A stretch of DNA of 64,000 nt from assembly GCF_027887165.1 (NCBI RefSeq), contig NC_077228.1, forward strand, positions 214,191,019 to 214,255,018, given 5' to 3'. Positions 35,114 through 45,640 of this stretch are shown here, piece by piece. How positions within the stretch are numbered: position 1 is the stretch's first letter; every line of letters starts with the position of its first letter. This DNA is from Monodelphis domestica (taxonomy: Eukaryota; Chordata; Mammalia; Didelphimorphia; Didelphidae). The translations under genes and the position numbers were made by a program. The notes below the pieces were generated by a model. That model did not search any database. It was not told the DNA's origin and worked only from the letters and a program-made list of their open reading frames with translations.

Positions 35114-35547
35114 CTCTGTATTTTTTTTGTGTGTCACAGTTTGACAAGGGTTGGACTGCCTGCCTTGTGACAGTCTCTAAGGTGTTAAGGACCCAAGTAT
35201 CATTTTATTGGTGAATGTTAACAACCAGCTTTTCCAAGGGAAAAATATATGCATGATACACTTTTAATTTGCATTATTAGTATTTTACCTATTACTCTCT
35301 TAAGTCTAGGCAAGAAACAAAAAATCAAGCACTGGATTGTAGTATTTGCAATTTCTGAAGTTTAAATGCTTATATTGTAAATTTAACAACTGGCTCTTGA
35401 GAGTTGTTTAGAGTTGACTCCAGTACTGAACTACTGAATTCAGGTTATTGTGTTTCTTCCCATTTTTGAAAGAGAGGATGTTAACAGGGGATCAGTACTG
35501 GAGGGAAGACTCTTCTGCTGCAATGAGAGCTTTAAAAGTCTCCTGTG
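35114..35547. other. Unassigned sequence
   Basis: No gene or repeat recognised. Confidence 0.4.
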
Positions 35548-35590
35548 AGGGGGCAGCTGGGTGGCTCAGTGGATGGAGAACCAGGCATAG
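35548..35590 (+). mobile_element. SINE1-type SINE, 5' end only
   Basis: GGGGCAGCTGGGTGGCTCAG then GAGAACCAGG; the rest is absent, unusual because retrotransposed SINEs normally keep the 3' end. Confidence 0.8.
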
Positions 35591-35879
35591 ATCTATGCCT
35601 GTTCTTAGCAATGCAGTGTTAGAAGTAAATCTATAGAAAAGTTCATGTTTATTGACATTTGTCAATAATAATAAGAAATAGAAAGACATAGTCAAGGGTT
35701 AGTTGGCAGTCTGGCAAAAATACAGGAGTTACAGAAAGGATTATATCACTTAACTCAGTTGTCTTGGTCTTAATAATAGATCCTAAGGATGTTTTTAGAC
35801 AAAAATAATTTACATGTTTTTTTTCCCCTTCTGAGATCACTTTGTGTTAATTTGTACATGCTTTGTATTGATTTATTTG
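35591..35879. other. Unassigned sequence
   Basis: Nothing recognised. Confidence 0.4.
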
Positions 35880-36022
35880 TGTACTTATTGTATGCTTCCT
35901 TACCCCATCCCTACAGAACATAAGGTCCTTGAAGGTGGGGACTATTTTTTTTTCTCTTTGAATCCTTAAAGCCTAGGACTGTATTTTACAGATGTATTTA
36001 ATAAATGTATGTTAAATTGAAC
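35880..36022 (+). mobile_element. L2 3' end
   Basis: AACATAAGGTCCTTGAAGG and TTTAATAAATGTATGTTAAA. Confidence 0.7.
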
Positions 36023-36249
36023 CAAAACAGTAGAAAATTATTGATAGAGGCAGTACTTACAAGAGCAAAAACCAGAAGGAATTTTAATAGTCCAATAATT
36101 AAGAAATTCTGTTAGATAAACATTTATTTCTTATGGAGACTACTGGATCAATGATTTTATTTGTATACAAAATAGTTGAGGAATTGGCTTCTACTAAGGA
36201 AGGTCAGCAAGTATTCTACAAATTAGAGTTTTCAAGAATTTTCTGAGCA

Positions 36250-37688
36250 CAAGACAGTTTATGACAAACCCAAAGACCCCAGCTTTTGGGACAAAAATCC
36301 ATTATTTGATAAAAACTGCTGGGAAAATTGGAAGACAGTGTGGGAGAGATTAGGTTTGGATCAACACCTCACACCCTACACCAAGATAAACTCAGAATGG
36401 GTGAATGACTTGAATATAAAGAAGGAAACTATAAGCAAATTAGGTGAACACAGAATAGTATACATGTCAGACCTGTGGGAAGGGAAAGACTTTAAAACCA
36501 AGCAAGACATAGAAAGAGTCACAAAATGTAAAATCAATAATTTTGACTACATCAAATTAAAAAGTTTTTGTACAAGCAAAACCAATGTAACTATAATCAG
36601 AAGGGAAGCAACAAATTGGGAAATGAACTTCATAAAAACCTCTGACAAAGGTTTAATTACTTAAATTTGCAAAGAACTAAGTCAATTGTACAAAAAATCA
36701 AGCCATTCTCCAATTGATAAATGGGCAAGGGGCATGAACTGGCAGTTCTCAGTCAAAGAAATCAAAACTATTAATAAGCACATGAAAAAGTGTTCTACAT
36801 CTCTTATAATCAGAGAGATGCAAATCAAAACAACTCTGAGGTATCACCTCACACCTAGCAGATTGGTTGACATGACAGCAGAGGAAAGCAGTGAATGCTG
36901 GAGGGGATGTGGCAAAGTAGGGACATTAATTTATTGCTGGTAGAGTTGTGAATTGATCCAACCATTCTGGAGGACAATTTGGAACTATGCCCAAAGGGCG
37001 AAAAAAGACTGTCTGCCCTTTGATCCAGCCATAGCACTGCTGGGTTTGTACCCCAAAGAGATAATAAGGAAAAAGACTTGTACAAGAATATTCATAGCTG
37101 CACTCTTTGTGGTGGCCAAAAACTGGAAAACGAGGTGATGCCCTTCAATTGGAGAATGGCTGAACAAATCATGGTATATGTTGGTGATGGAATACTATTG
37201 TTCTAAAAGGAATAATAAAGTGGAGGAATTCCATGGAGACTGGAACGACCTCCAGGAAGTGATGCAGAGCGAAAGGAACAGAACCAGGAAAACATTGTAC
37301 ACAGAGACTGACACACTGTGGTACAATGTAAGGTAATGGACTTCTCCATTAGTGGCAATGCAATGTCCCTGAACAATCTGTAGGGATCTAAAAAAACACT
37401 ATCCACAAGCAGAGGATAAACTGTGGGAGTAAAAACACTGATGAAAAGCAACTGCTTGACTACAGGGGTGGAGGGGACATGTCTGAGGAGAGACTCTAAA
37501 TGAACACTCTAATGCAGATACCATCAACATGGAAATGGGTTTGAATCAAGAACACATGTGATATCCAGTGAAATTGCACATCGGCTATGGGAGAGGTGGG
37601 AGGGAGGAGGGAAGAAAAGAAAATGATCTTTGTTTCCAATGAATAATGTTTGGAAATGACCAAATAAAACAATGTTTTAAAAAAAAAG
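36250..37688 (+). mobile_element. L1, 5'-truncated, fairly young
   Basis: Flanked by 13-bp duplications (AATTTTCTGAGCA at 36237, AATCTTCTGAGCA at 37689). It encodes the ORF2 C-terminus (CWRGCGKVGTL, LPFDPAIALLGLYPKEI, CTRIFIAALFVVAKNWKTR, GDWNDLQEVMQ) with three or more in-frame stops, then the 3' UTR and an A tail. Confidence 0.95.
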
Positions 37689-37701
37689 AATCTTCTGAGC
37701 A

Positions 37702-37853
37702 GGGGCAGCCAGGTGGCTCAGTGATTAGAAAGTCAGGCTTTGAAATGGGAGGTCCTGGGTTCAACTGTGACCTCAGACACTTCCTAGCTGAGTGACCTTG
37801 GACAAGTACTTAACCCCCATTGCCTAACCCTTATTGCTCTTCTGCTTTGGAAC
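37702..37853 (+). mobile_element. SINE1-type SINE, left part
   Basis: Starts GGGGCAGCCAGGTGGCTCAG right after the L1 duplication; cut by the solo LTR and resumes at 38516. Confidence 0.93.
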
Positions 37854-38511
37854 TGTGAACTTCAGATTTACTCCACCCTGCTTAGTCTAACAAAACAGGA
37901 ATGTCTATACCCCTACTTAAGGATTAAGTATTGAGAAGGATGGCCTATGACAGACATGTGCTAGCAAATGACAAATCAGAAGCAACTGACAGACTCCTGG
38001 GCTGTCCTAAGTCAAGCTTAAGCTACCATTGGTACATGTGAGATGCAGAAAAGTGATGTAAAAATGGTCTATATATTTCGTGTCACTTCTTTTCTCAGTT
38101 TCTTTTCAAGGAGAGGTGGCTCTGGCGGCAGCTATTTTCCAGTTTTGGCGGTGAGAGTCCTTGATACACCACTGGGGAAGCTTAGTAAACTAGTTCAGGT
38201 GAGGCATCTTCTCTGAGCTCTCTCGGAATTTAGGCTGATTCTTTTCCTCTTTACCTTCCAAAACACTATCCTCTTAGGAAAGCCTCTAATCTTCTGAAAA
38301 GACCTTGTGGCAGAGGTCTTTGAACTCCCCCTGTCACAGGCCAGATGGGAGAAATCCTATACTCTTTCCCACTCTCTTCTCCTTAATTCCTCCCTCTATA
38401 TTAATTAAACCACCATAAAATTTCCAAACTGACTTGGGTATTTTATTTGGGATATTCCCTTGTGACCAATTAAATTTAGATTAAGGCACAATCCTAAAAT
38501 TTCCCCTTACA
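37854..38511 (+). mobile_element. Solo LTR, class I-like, with 4-bp target duplications
   Basis: TGTGAACTTCAG ... CCCCTTACA, bounded by GAAC (37850) and GTAC (38512). No internal region. Related to the LTR at 17050-17640 (shared start and CTTAAGGATTAAGT). Its insertion inside a SINE1 that itself follows an L1 marks it as relatively recent. Confidence 0.92.
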
Positions 38512-38515
38512 GTAC

Positions 38516-38565
38516 TAATACACAGTATTGATTCTTAAACAGAGGGCAAGGGTTTAAATTTTTTT
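38516..38565 (+). mobile_element. SINE1-type SINE, right part
   Basis: TAATACACAGTATTGATTC and GGGTTTAAA complete the SINE begun at 37702. Confidence 0.9.
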
Positions 38566-39457
38566 TTTACAGTTGTTTGAGGCAATGTCCCACAGACAGT
38601 ATCTTTTAGAGATAGTATATGAAATTTTAGTGACAGGAAATGACTCTGAGAAAGGCTATATATCCCTTATTTCACACTACTTCTAATATCAATTTTACAG
38701 AATATTATTGTGATAAATATAAAGGATACCTACAACATGACAAATATAAAGGATGCACACACACACACACATATTAGCAGCTGGTGGCACTAGTGAGCAA
38801 GGCAGACAGAGTTGCCAAGGTGCTAGGAGAAGTGTGGTACTTTCTCTAGCAACATGGAGGAGTGGCAACAGTGGTAGTTTCTCTTCTCAAAAGGAAGACT
38901 AAAGTGATAAAAGCTGAAGGGGCAAGAAGAAGAGTTTAAAGTTATATATCTATAAAATATATGGATGCACCTCTGTGCATATGCACATATGGATAGGGGA
39001 ATTGCTTCCACATCATGGGGATTAGGGCCTCCCACCCCCCATTGAAACCTGAAAAGTCCTCATAAAATTTTATCTTTCACATTTTTTGCAAACTCTAATT
39101 TTTTACTGTAAAAAAAGAAATTGTATATATTCATGGTATTAAAAGATAAAATGTGTTGATATTATAATAGTATTTGTATATTTTATGCATTTCTGAGTTT
39201 TAAAACTTTTTTCAGGGTCATCTGCTGGCCTTTGTGTGTCCTCTGTGATTTCTACAAAACTACCCCAAATTTTTCATTTAGTTTTTTATGCTGCCTCATG
39301 ATATATGGAAACTGTGATGGGAAAGTCACAATATGGAAAGGGTATCTGTAGAAACATATGTATATATGGATATATGTGTGTGTGTGTATAAAATCCTGAT
39401 CATTTTCTTTCTCTACTTTTAGTCTCCTCTTTATGTCAAATACTCCAGATTTGAAGT
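38566..39457. other. Unassigned sequence with (CA)n
   Basis: Contains a (CA)8-9 tract at 38755-38771 and TATATG/TG runs at 39355-39390; no gene seen. Confidence 0.4.
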
Positions 39458-39459
39458 CT

Positions 39460-39557
39460 ATTTTGCTTGTAAATAGTCCCTGTTCACCTTCAGTTTTCTT
39501 CACCCACCCTTGCTTGTAAATAGTCCCTGTTCATCTCCAGCTTTCTTCATCCATTCT
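39460..39557. repeat. Tandem duplication of a ~49-bp unit
   Basis: Two copies of TTGCTTGTAAATAGTCCCTG... through TTTCTTCA(C/T)CCA, differing at a few positions. Confidence 0.85.
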
Positions 39558-39889
39558 GTCCCAACCTGTTTCCCTGTTGAGTTTAATGTACTTTTACACC
39601 AAACTCATTCAACCCTCCTTTTTCCAGTCCAGGTAAGAATGAGATTAATGAGATGTTACTTTTTCCTATGCGTATACTCTTTTTCTCCTGTACTCCAAGT
39701 AATGAGAAATAGAAAGTTTCTTTTTCTTCATTTCTTCCACAATGTATTTCTTTTACCTGGTCATCTTTTTTCTTTCTGAGAACTAATAAAACAGAATGAA
39801 AATCAAATGGAAGTTATGTTTATTTTTTTAAACTCTCTGTGACCCTTTAAGACAGTGGGATTCTGAAGGTACCCTTTAACATGTCTTTT
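39558..39889. other. Unassigned sequence
   Basis: An 89-codon open frame lies here without recognised motif. Confidence 0.35.
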
Positions 39890-39998
39890 CTTCCCTTTTA
39901 AAATCACTAGACTCCATTTGCTACAGTGCATGTGCCCACAGAGAGGGCTCTGAGTGCCTCCTTTGGCATGTATGCCATAGATTCACCACCACAGTCCT
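39890..39998. mobile_element. hAT-type MITE fragment
   Basis: GGCATGTATGCCATAGATTCACC matches the right end of the MITE at 7426-7632; the left end is lost. Confidence 0.6.
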
Positions 39999-40129
39999 AG
40001 GTGGTTTAAATTTGGTGTTTCTTTTAGGAGACAACTGGTAGATTTTTTATATTTTCACTTTGCCTCTGGTTCAAATAGATTTGGGGAGTTGAATTAAGGC
40101 ATCTAGGTTTTTGTTTGGTAGTGGTTTTT

Positions 40130-40370
40130 GAGAAGCCCAAATGATTTCCAAATTCTGTTGGACCTATTCTCTAGGTCCTTTTTTTTTTTTTGATACCTTA
40201 TATGCATTTTTATTTTCTAAGTCTTTTAATTTGTTGTAATATTTCTTGTTGTCTCATGGAATCATTGAGTTTTCCTTGTTCCAGTTAGTTTTTCAGGGAG
40301 TCCATTAGTTGGGTAAGATTTGCTTTACCTTTTACTTTTAGCTGTTTATTCTCTTCCCAGTTCCTGCTTC
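40130..40370 (-). mobile_element. Probable L1 ORF1-region fragment
   Basis: In reverse, short heptad-rich A-rich coding text as in the L1 ORF1 coiled coil; assignment is tentative. Confidence 0.4.
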
Positions 40371-40477
40371 CCTCTCCACCATACCCCCATATGCCCCTTA
40401 ACAATGACAGTTTTGTTACTATCATTCTAATTAAAAAACAAATAAACATCTTCTATGTTTATTTACATATTACATAT

Positions 40478-40637
40478 AATACTGTGTATTGGTTCCAAGG
40501 CAGAAGAGTGGTAAGAGCCAGGCAATGGGTTGTGACTTGTTCAGGTCACCCAGCTAGGAAGAATCTGAGGCCAGATTTGAACCTATGACCTCCCATCTCT
40601 AGGCCTGGCTCCTAATACACTGAGCTACCTAGCAACC
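40478..40637 (-). mobile_element. SINE1-type SINE
   Basis: TACTGTGTATTGGTTCCAAG to CACTGAGCTACCTAGCAACC. Confidence 0.92.
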
Positions 40638-40849
40638 CTACCCTTCAACATTATAAATTTAATATATACTTAAAAAAAACCCAAGCTATATGTAACAGGA
40701 ATTTACATTTTCAGATATAATCTTCTTTTCTGTTCCTTATATATTGAAGTTCATGTTTGTTGATGTTCATTATATTCATAATTTAAAAAATAAAATTGCA
40801 AATTAATCCTTTGAATTCTCATCTATTGAAGAATGATCTCATATATTTG

Positions 40850-41015
40850 TATCAATTCCCTACATGTCACAGTCCTCTCATTTCACAGATGAGGAAACTG
40901 AGGTCTAGAGAGGTTCTTTGACTTATATGAAGTCATCCAAGTACAGTCCTAAGTGACAGAGCTGGGATTTGAACTTGTGTCCTGGCTCCAATCATTCTGC
41001 CAACTAGACCACACT
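40850..41015 (-). mobile_element. MIR-type SINE
   Basis: CACAGATGAGGAAACTGAGG, GACAGAGCTGGGATTTGAAC. Confidence 0.85.
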
Positions 41016-41132
41016 GCTTTGAAGACATGATCTGATAAAAAGCAGAACCTTTCAAGTAATCAAGGGAAAATGTAACAGGAAGGAAAATAAGAAATAAAGT
41101 AAAATTTCTATGCTCAAATGTACATAGGCATA

Positions 41133-41165
41133 GAGTATATATATATACATATATATATATATATT
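41133..41165. repeat. (TA)n microsatellite
   Basis: GTATATATATATACATATAT and following TA units. Confidence 0.9.
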
Positions 41166-41555
41166 TAAAAATCATTTAACTCTAAATTGGACTCAACTGA
41201 AATACATCATAACAATACCTTGCTCCCTCTCTGGACTACTTCCTTAACCTACCTTTGCCCTTGAAGGTTGGATCTGCAGAGGGCAAGTCCTCAGCCAGAT
41301 TCCCAGGGAGCCATGCTTCCAACACCCTAGGTTAGAAGTCCCTATCAGCCAATAGGCACAATGGGCAAAAAATGTAAAAGCTAAGGTTAGATAGTAAGAA
41401 AAGTAGCGACACAACCATTTCTCCATAAACCTAGGGCACACTCTCCCACTAATATACATAGTATCTAGGAGAAGAATGGGTGCAATGTGGCACATGTATA
41501 ATGTACATTTGTGGCCAAAGCAACTTACATCTTTGGAACTGCAAAGGCTAAAAGT
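41166..41555. other. Unassigned sequence
   Basis: No gene or repeat recognised between the TA and CT tracts. Confidence 0.4.
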
Positions 41556-41848
41556 TCTCATTCTCTCTCCCTCTCTCTTCTCTGTCTCTGTCTCTCCCTT
41601 TCTTCTACTTCTTTCCTCCCCCTTTCCTCCTCCCTCCCTCTCTCTCCTTCTTTGTCTCCTCTCCCTCTCTCTCTCTTTTTCTCTCTCCCTCTTTTCTCTC
41701 TCCTCTTCTATTTCCTTCCTCCCCCTCTCCTCCTCCCTCCCCCTCTCCCTCCATCTCTTTCCTTCTCTTCTACTTCCTTCCTCCCTCCCTCTGTCTCTCT
41801 TTTTTCTCCCTCTTCTCTCTCTCCCCCACCCCCTCTCTCTTTTTTCTC

Positions 41849-41937
<89 letters not shown>

Positions 41938-41946
41938 CCTCTCTCA
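41556..41946. repeat. Long pyrimidine tract, (CT)n core
   Basis: About 390 bp of almost pure pyrimidine on the + strand. An uninterrupted (CT)n core of about 80 bp lies near 41,851-41,931. It abuts the tail of a minus SINE1. Long open frames here are artefacts of the repeat. Confidence 0.97.
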
Positions 41947-42131
41947 TCTTCTGTCTTAAAATTGATACTATCAGTATTCCAAGGCAGAAGAGGAATAAAG
42001 GCTAAGGAGTTGGGATTATTAAGTGGCTTCCCCAGGGTCACAGAAGTAGGAAGTGTCTGAGGTCAAATTTGAACCCAAGACCTCTAATCTCTAGGCCTGG
42101 CTCTGTATTCTTTGAGTGATCCAGCTGCCCC
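41947..42131 (-). mobile_element. SINE1-type SINE
   Basis: CATCTTCTGTCTTAAAATTG to GTGATCCAGCTGCCCCT. Confidence 0.9.
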
Positions 42132-42240
42132 TCAGCTTTCTCTTGAAGCCAAAGCTGGGTTTCATTTTCTGTTGCCTGAAGTCCTCCTTCTATAAGCAGC
42201 TTCCTCCCTCAGCTAACTGCCTTTTGGTTAGGAGATATGT

Positions 42241-42497
42241 GGGGCAACTACATGGTTCAATAACTAGAGTGCCCTGCCTAGAGGCAAAGAGACTCATTTT
42301 TGTGAATTGAAATCTGCTCTCAGGCACTTATTAGCTAGGTGACCCTGAATAAGTCACTTAACCCTCTTTGCCTCTGTTTCCTCATGTGTAGCATGAGCTG
42401 AAGAAAGAAATAACAAACCACTTCCATATCTTTGCCAAGAAGAGCCTAAATGTGCCCTACAAAGAGTAGGACACATTGAAATGACTGAACAACAATA
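42241..42497 (+). mobile_element. MAR1-type SINE
   Basis: GGGGCAACTACATGGTTC, GTTTCCTCATGTGTAGCATG, AATGACTGAACAACAATA. Confidence 0.9.
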
Positions 42498-43084
42498 AAG
42501 GGAGTGTGTGACTCTGTACCCTACTGACCCTACTGGATACAGGTTCCCTGTGCTTCAAAACAACTGTGACCAATGGTAGGGCTGGTGGGGGTAGTGGAGG
42601 ATAGAAAAATCTCCTCTTCCTCCAAGATTAATTCCCTTTCAAGGTCCAGGTTCTTCCTCTACTTCTAGTTTGGACTTATTCAAATTGTCAGATTTGCCCA
42701 GGGCTTAAAGCCCAGCAAAATTATATCCAATTTTTGCTTGTTCATTCTTTAATTGTTTTCTTTAATGCTACCACAGAAACGACGTGTTCACACTTTGTAA
42801 AGGAGTACTGATTGTTAGCACCCTATTCACACCCTGTTACTTCTCTTATCTCTTCTTTACTTTTCTTTAATCAGTCCCTGTGGTAGTTGGGGAACAAATC
42901 CCCTTTCCTTTAGAGTCTTCCTTTTATTAAAATATTTGCTGTCCTTACAAAAGTTTAAATTTGCCAAAGTCCATGTTGAATAGTTTAGCAACAATCCAAG
43001 AATTAATATTCTTTCACAAAGATGCGGGCTTATCATAGGTAGGAGGCCTGGAAATTATACTTGGGTTCAGATTTGTGTTTATGC
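42498..43084. other. Unassigned sequence
   Basis: No gene or repeat recognised. Confidence 0.4.
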
Positions 43085-43206
43085 AAGTTTATTTATTTAA
43101 ATACTTACTTTCTGCCTTAGTAAACAGTGTAAGACAGAAAAGCAAGGTCTAGGGCAAATGGGGTCAAGGAACTTGCCTAGATTCATACAGCTAGGAAGTG
43201 TCTGAG
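43085..43206 (-). mobile_element. SINE1-type SINE, left part
   Basis: TACTTACTTTCTGCCTTAG to CAGCTAGGAAGTGTCTGAG; interrupted by an L1 and resumes at 43758. Confidence 0.88.
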
Positions 43207-43757
43207 GGATGCCCTTCAACTGGGGAATGGCTGAACAAATTGTGGTATATGCTGGTGATGGAATACTATTGTGCTCAAAGGAACAATAAAGTGGAGGAGT
43301 TCCATGGAGACTGGAACGACCTCCAGGAATTGATGCAGAGTGAAAGGAGCAGAACCAGGAAATCATTATACACAGAGACTGATACACTGTGGTACAATCG
43401 AATGTAATGGACTTCTCCATTAGTGGCACTGCAGTGATCCTGAACAACTTGGAGGAATCTACGAGAAAGAACACTATCCACATTTAGAGGAAAAAGTGTG
43501 TGAGTAGAAACACAGAAGAAAAACAACTGCTTGATTACATGGGTCGAGGGGGATATGATTGGGGACATAGACTCTGAATGATGATCCTAGTGCAAATACC
43601 AACAACATGGAAATAGGTTTTGATCAAGGACACATGTAATGCCCAGTGGAGTTGTGCATCGGCTATGGGAGGGAGGAATAGAAAATGATTTTTGTAACCA
43701 AGGAATAATGTTTGAAATTGACCAAATAAAAAAAATAAATAAATGGGGGGAAAAAAA
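43207..43757 (+). mobile_element. L1 3' end, 5'-truncated, inserted in SINE1
   Basis: Flanked by GGAAGTGTCTGAG (43194) and GGAAGTGGCTGAG (43758). Encodes the ORF2 end (CPSTGEWLNKLWYMLVMEYYC, GDWNDLQELMQSERSRTRK) to its stop, then 3' UTR and A tail. Confidence 0.95.
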
Positions 43758-43836
43758 GGAAGTGGCTGAGGCTAGATTTGATCCAATGTCCTGACTCCAA
43801 GTCTGGCATTCTATCCATTGTGCTACCTAGCTGCCC
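43758..43836 (-). mobile_element. SINE1-type SINE, right part
   Basis: GGCTAGATTTGATCCAATG to GTGCTACCTAGCTGCCCC. Confidence 0.88.
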
Positions 43837-44003
43837 CAGTTATAATAATTTTAACAAGTGTACATTATTTTATAGAATTATCCTTTGTCTTGGAACTTGC
43901 AAAGGCCTTTATCATCCCAAAGACAATAAAGAAAAAGAAAAGAAAAGGGAAAAAGTCCAGTTCCACTTCTCTCAGATGAAAATCCTGGTCCCTTAGAAGA
44001 ATA

Positions 44004-44175
44004 CGTGAGAGGGGGGTAGGTAGGTGTCTACATCTAGAGTTGGGATGTCCTGGGTTCAAATTTTGCCTCAGGCACTTCTAGTCATTTTATCCTCACTGCC
44101 TAATTTTTACCACTCCTGCTATGGAACTAAAACACAGTATTAATTCTAAGAAAAAAGATAGGGGTTTAAAAAAAG
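44004..44175 (+). mobile_element. SINE1-type SINE with target duplications
   Basis: Flanked by AGAATACGTGAG and AGAATACACGAG. The body is decayed but has GATGTCCTGGGTTCAAAT. Confidence 0.88.
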
Positions 44176-44484
44176 AATACACGAGGAATCAGAGACTTGG
44201 GGACCACTGGAAGTTATCTGCAGTCTTCAAGTGAGAAATCAAATCATTTTGTCTTGCTGCTTGTGAAAAACCCAAACAAGCTGGGCCCAGGAGTATGTGG
44301 GGTTCCTCCTTTTCCTGTTAAAGGACCCACACGCAGGCTAGGCTTAAGTTGCTGGAGATTTTTCCTTGTTCCCTCCTACCACTTAGTGCCTTCATTCTGA
44401 GCCTTCCATACGTATATGCTATTATGTATCATGCATCTTGTATCTGTAATTTCTTTTTTTTTGCATGTTGTCATTTTGTTTCTT
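44176..44484. other. Unassigned sequence
   Basis: Nothing recognised. Confidence 0.4.
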
Positions 44485-44670
44485 TTTTTTTTTCCAAACT
44501 CTTAACTTCTGTCTTGGAATTAATACTAAGTATTGGCTCCAAGGCAGAAGAGCAGTAAGCACCAGGCAATTGGAGCTAAGGAGCTTGCCCAGGGTCACAC
44601 AGCTGGGAAGGAGCTGAAGTCAGACTTGACCCCAGGTCTGGCTCTCTCCCAAGCCACCTACATGCCCCTT
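44485..44670 (-). mobile_element. SINE1-type SINE
   Basis: CCAAACTCTTAACTTCTGTC to CAAGCCACCTACATGCCCC. Confidence 0.9.
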
Positions 44671-45104
44671 AATCAAAGCTTTTTTAACTGACTGACTAAT
44701 CAAAATGGAAATAATGAAGTAGATTGTATCTGACAATGTATGGCATTTTGCACCCATATTGCCCCAATCTTGTCAAAATGACACAGGTTTCAGTTTAATG
44801 TTTTGTTTCAGTTTTTGAAAAAAGTTTCACTGTTGTGGCTATTATATAACATGTGCAGTTGTGCATGTTAGTATTTTTTGCCCAGGTAGGTTTCATATGT
44901 CCACATGGTTTTGTCTAGATGTGGCTTGAGGGGAAGCTTGAATGGATCTTTCTAGAGTTGCTTCCACTCACACTTCTTGAAAAAGAACTTTGAGCCCCTG
45001 GTTATAATTACTTTCTTGGTTCTGCTGACATCATTCTGCATTATGCCATAAAAATCTTCCCATATTTTTCTGACTTTGGTCTCTAATTTTTTTTACCACC
45101 CAAA
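44671..45104. other. Unassigned sequence
   Basis: No gene or repeat recognised. Confidence 0.4.
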
Positions 45105-45640
45105 TGATTTAATTTTATTTTTATTGTCATGCAAAACACACTTCCATACTGATTATTGTTGCAAGAGCAAACTCGTGCATAACCCAAACCCCAAAATAAA
45201 ACCATAAATTCACTGATATGAAAGACGACTCCAGCAGTTCCTTCTCTGGAGGTGGGGAACACTCCCCATCATGTCTTTCAGGATTGTCCCAGATCATTGC
45301 ATTGCTGAAAGTAGCCACATTTTCACAGATAATCCTTGTCCAGTATTGCTGTCATTATGTACAATATTCTCCCAGTTCTGCTTATTTCACTCTGCATCAG
45401 TTCCTGAAGATCTTTCTAGCTTTTTCTGAAATCATTTCTTATAGCAGAATAGTATTCCATCACCAACGCGTGCCACAGTTTGTTCAGCCATTCCTCGATG
45501 GATGGATGTCCCCTCAATTTTCAATTCTTTGCCACTACAAAAAGAGTTTCTATAAATATTTTTGCACAAGTAGGTCCTTTCCCCTTTTTTATGATCTCTT
45601 TGGGATACAGACCCAGTAGTCCAACCACATTCTTAATCAA
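45105..45640 (-). mobile_element. L1 3' end, older
   Basis: Reverse complement: TATTGTCATGCAAAACACAC (3' UTR), CACTCTGCATCAGTTCCTGA, GTTTGTTCAGCCATTCCTCG, ATCTCTTTGGGATACAGACC (ORF2 end). Confidence 0.9.

Noticed and set aside
36338-37138. Several medium open frames in a row
   Set aside because: Segments of L1 ORF2, not host genes.
41244-42041. 265-codon open frame with a long R/E repeat (minus) and serine/leucine-rich frames (plus)
   Set aside because: Produced entirely by the (CT)n tract and its SINE flank; any frame through such a repeat stays open.
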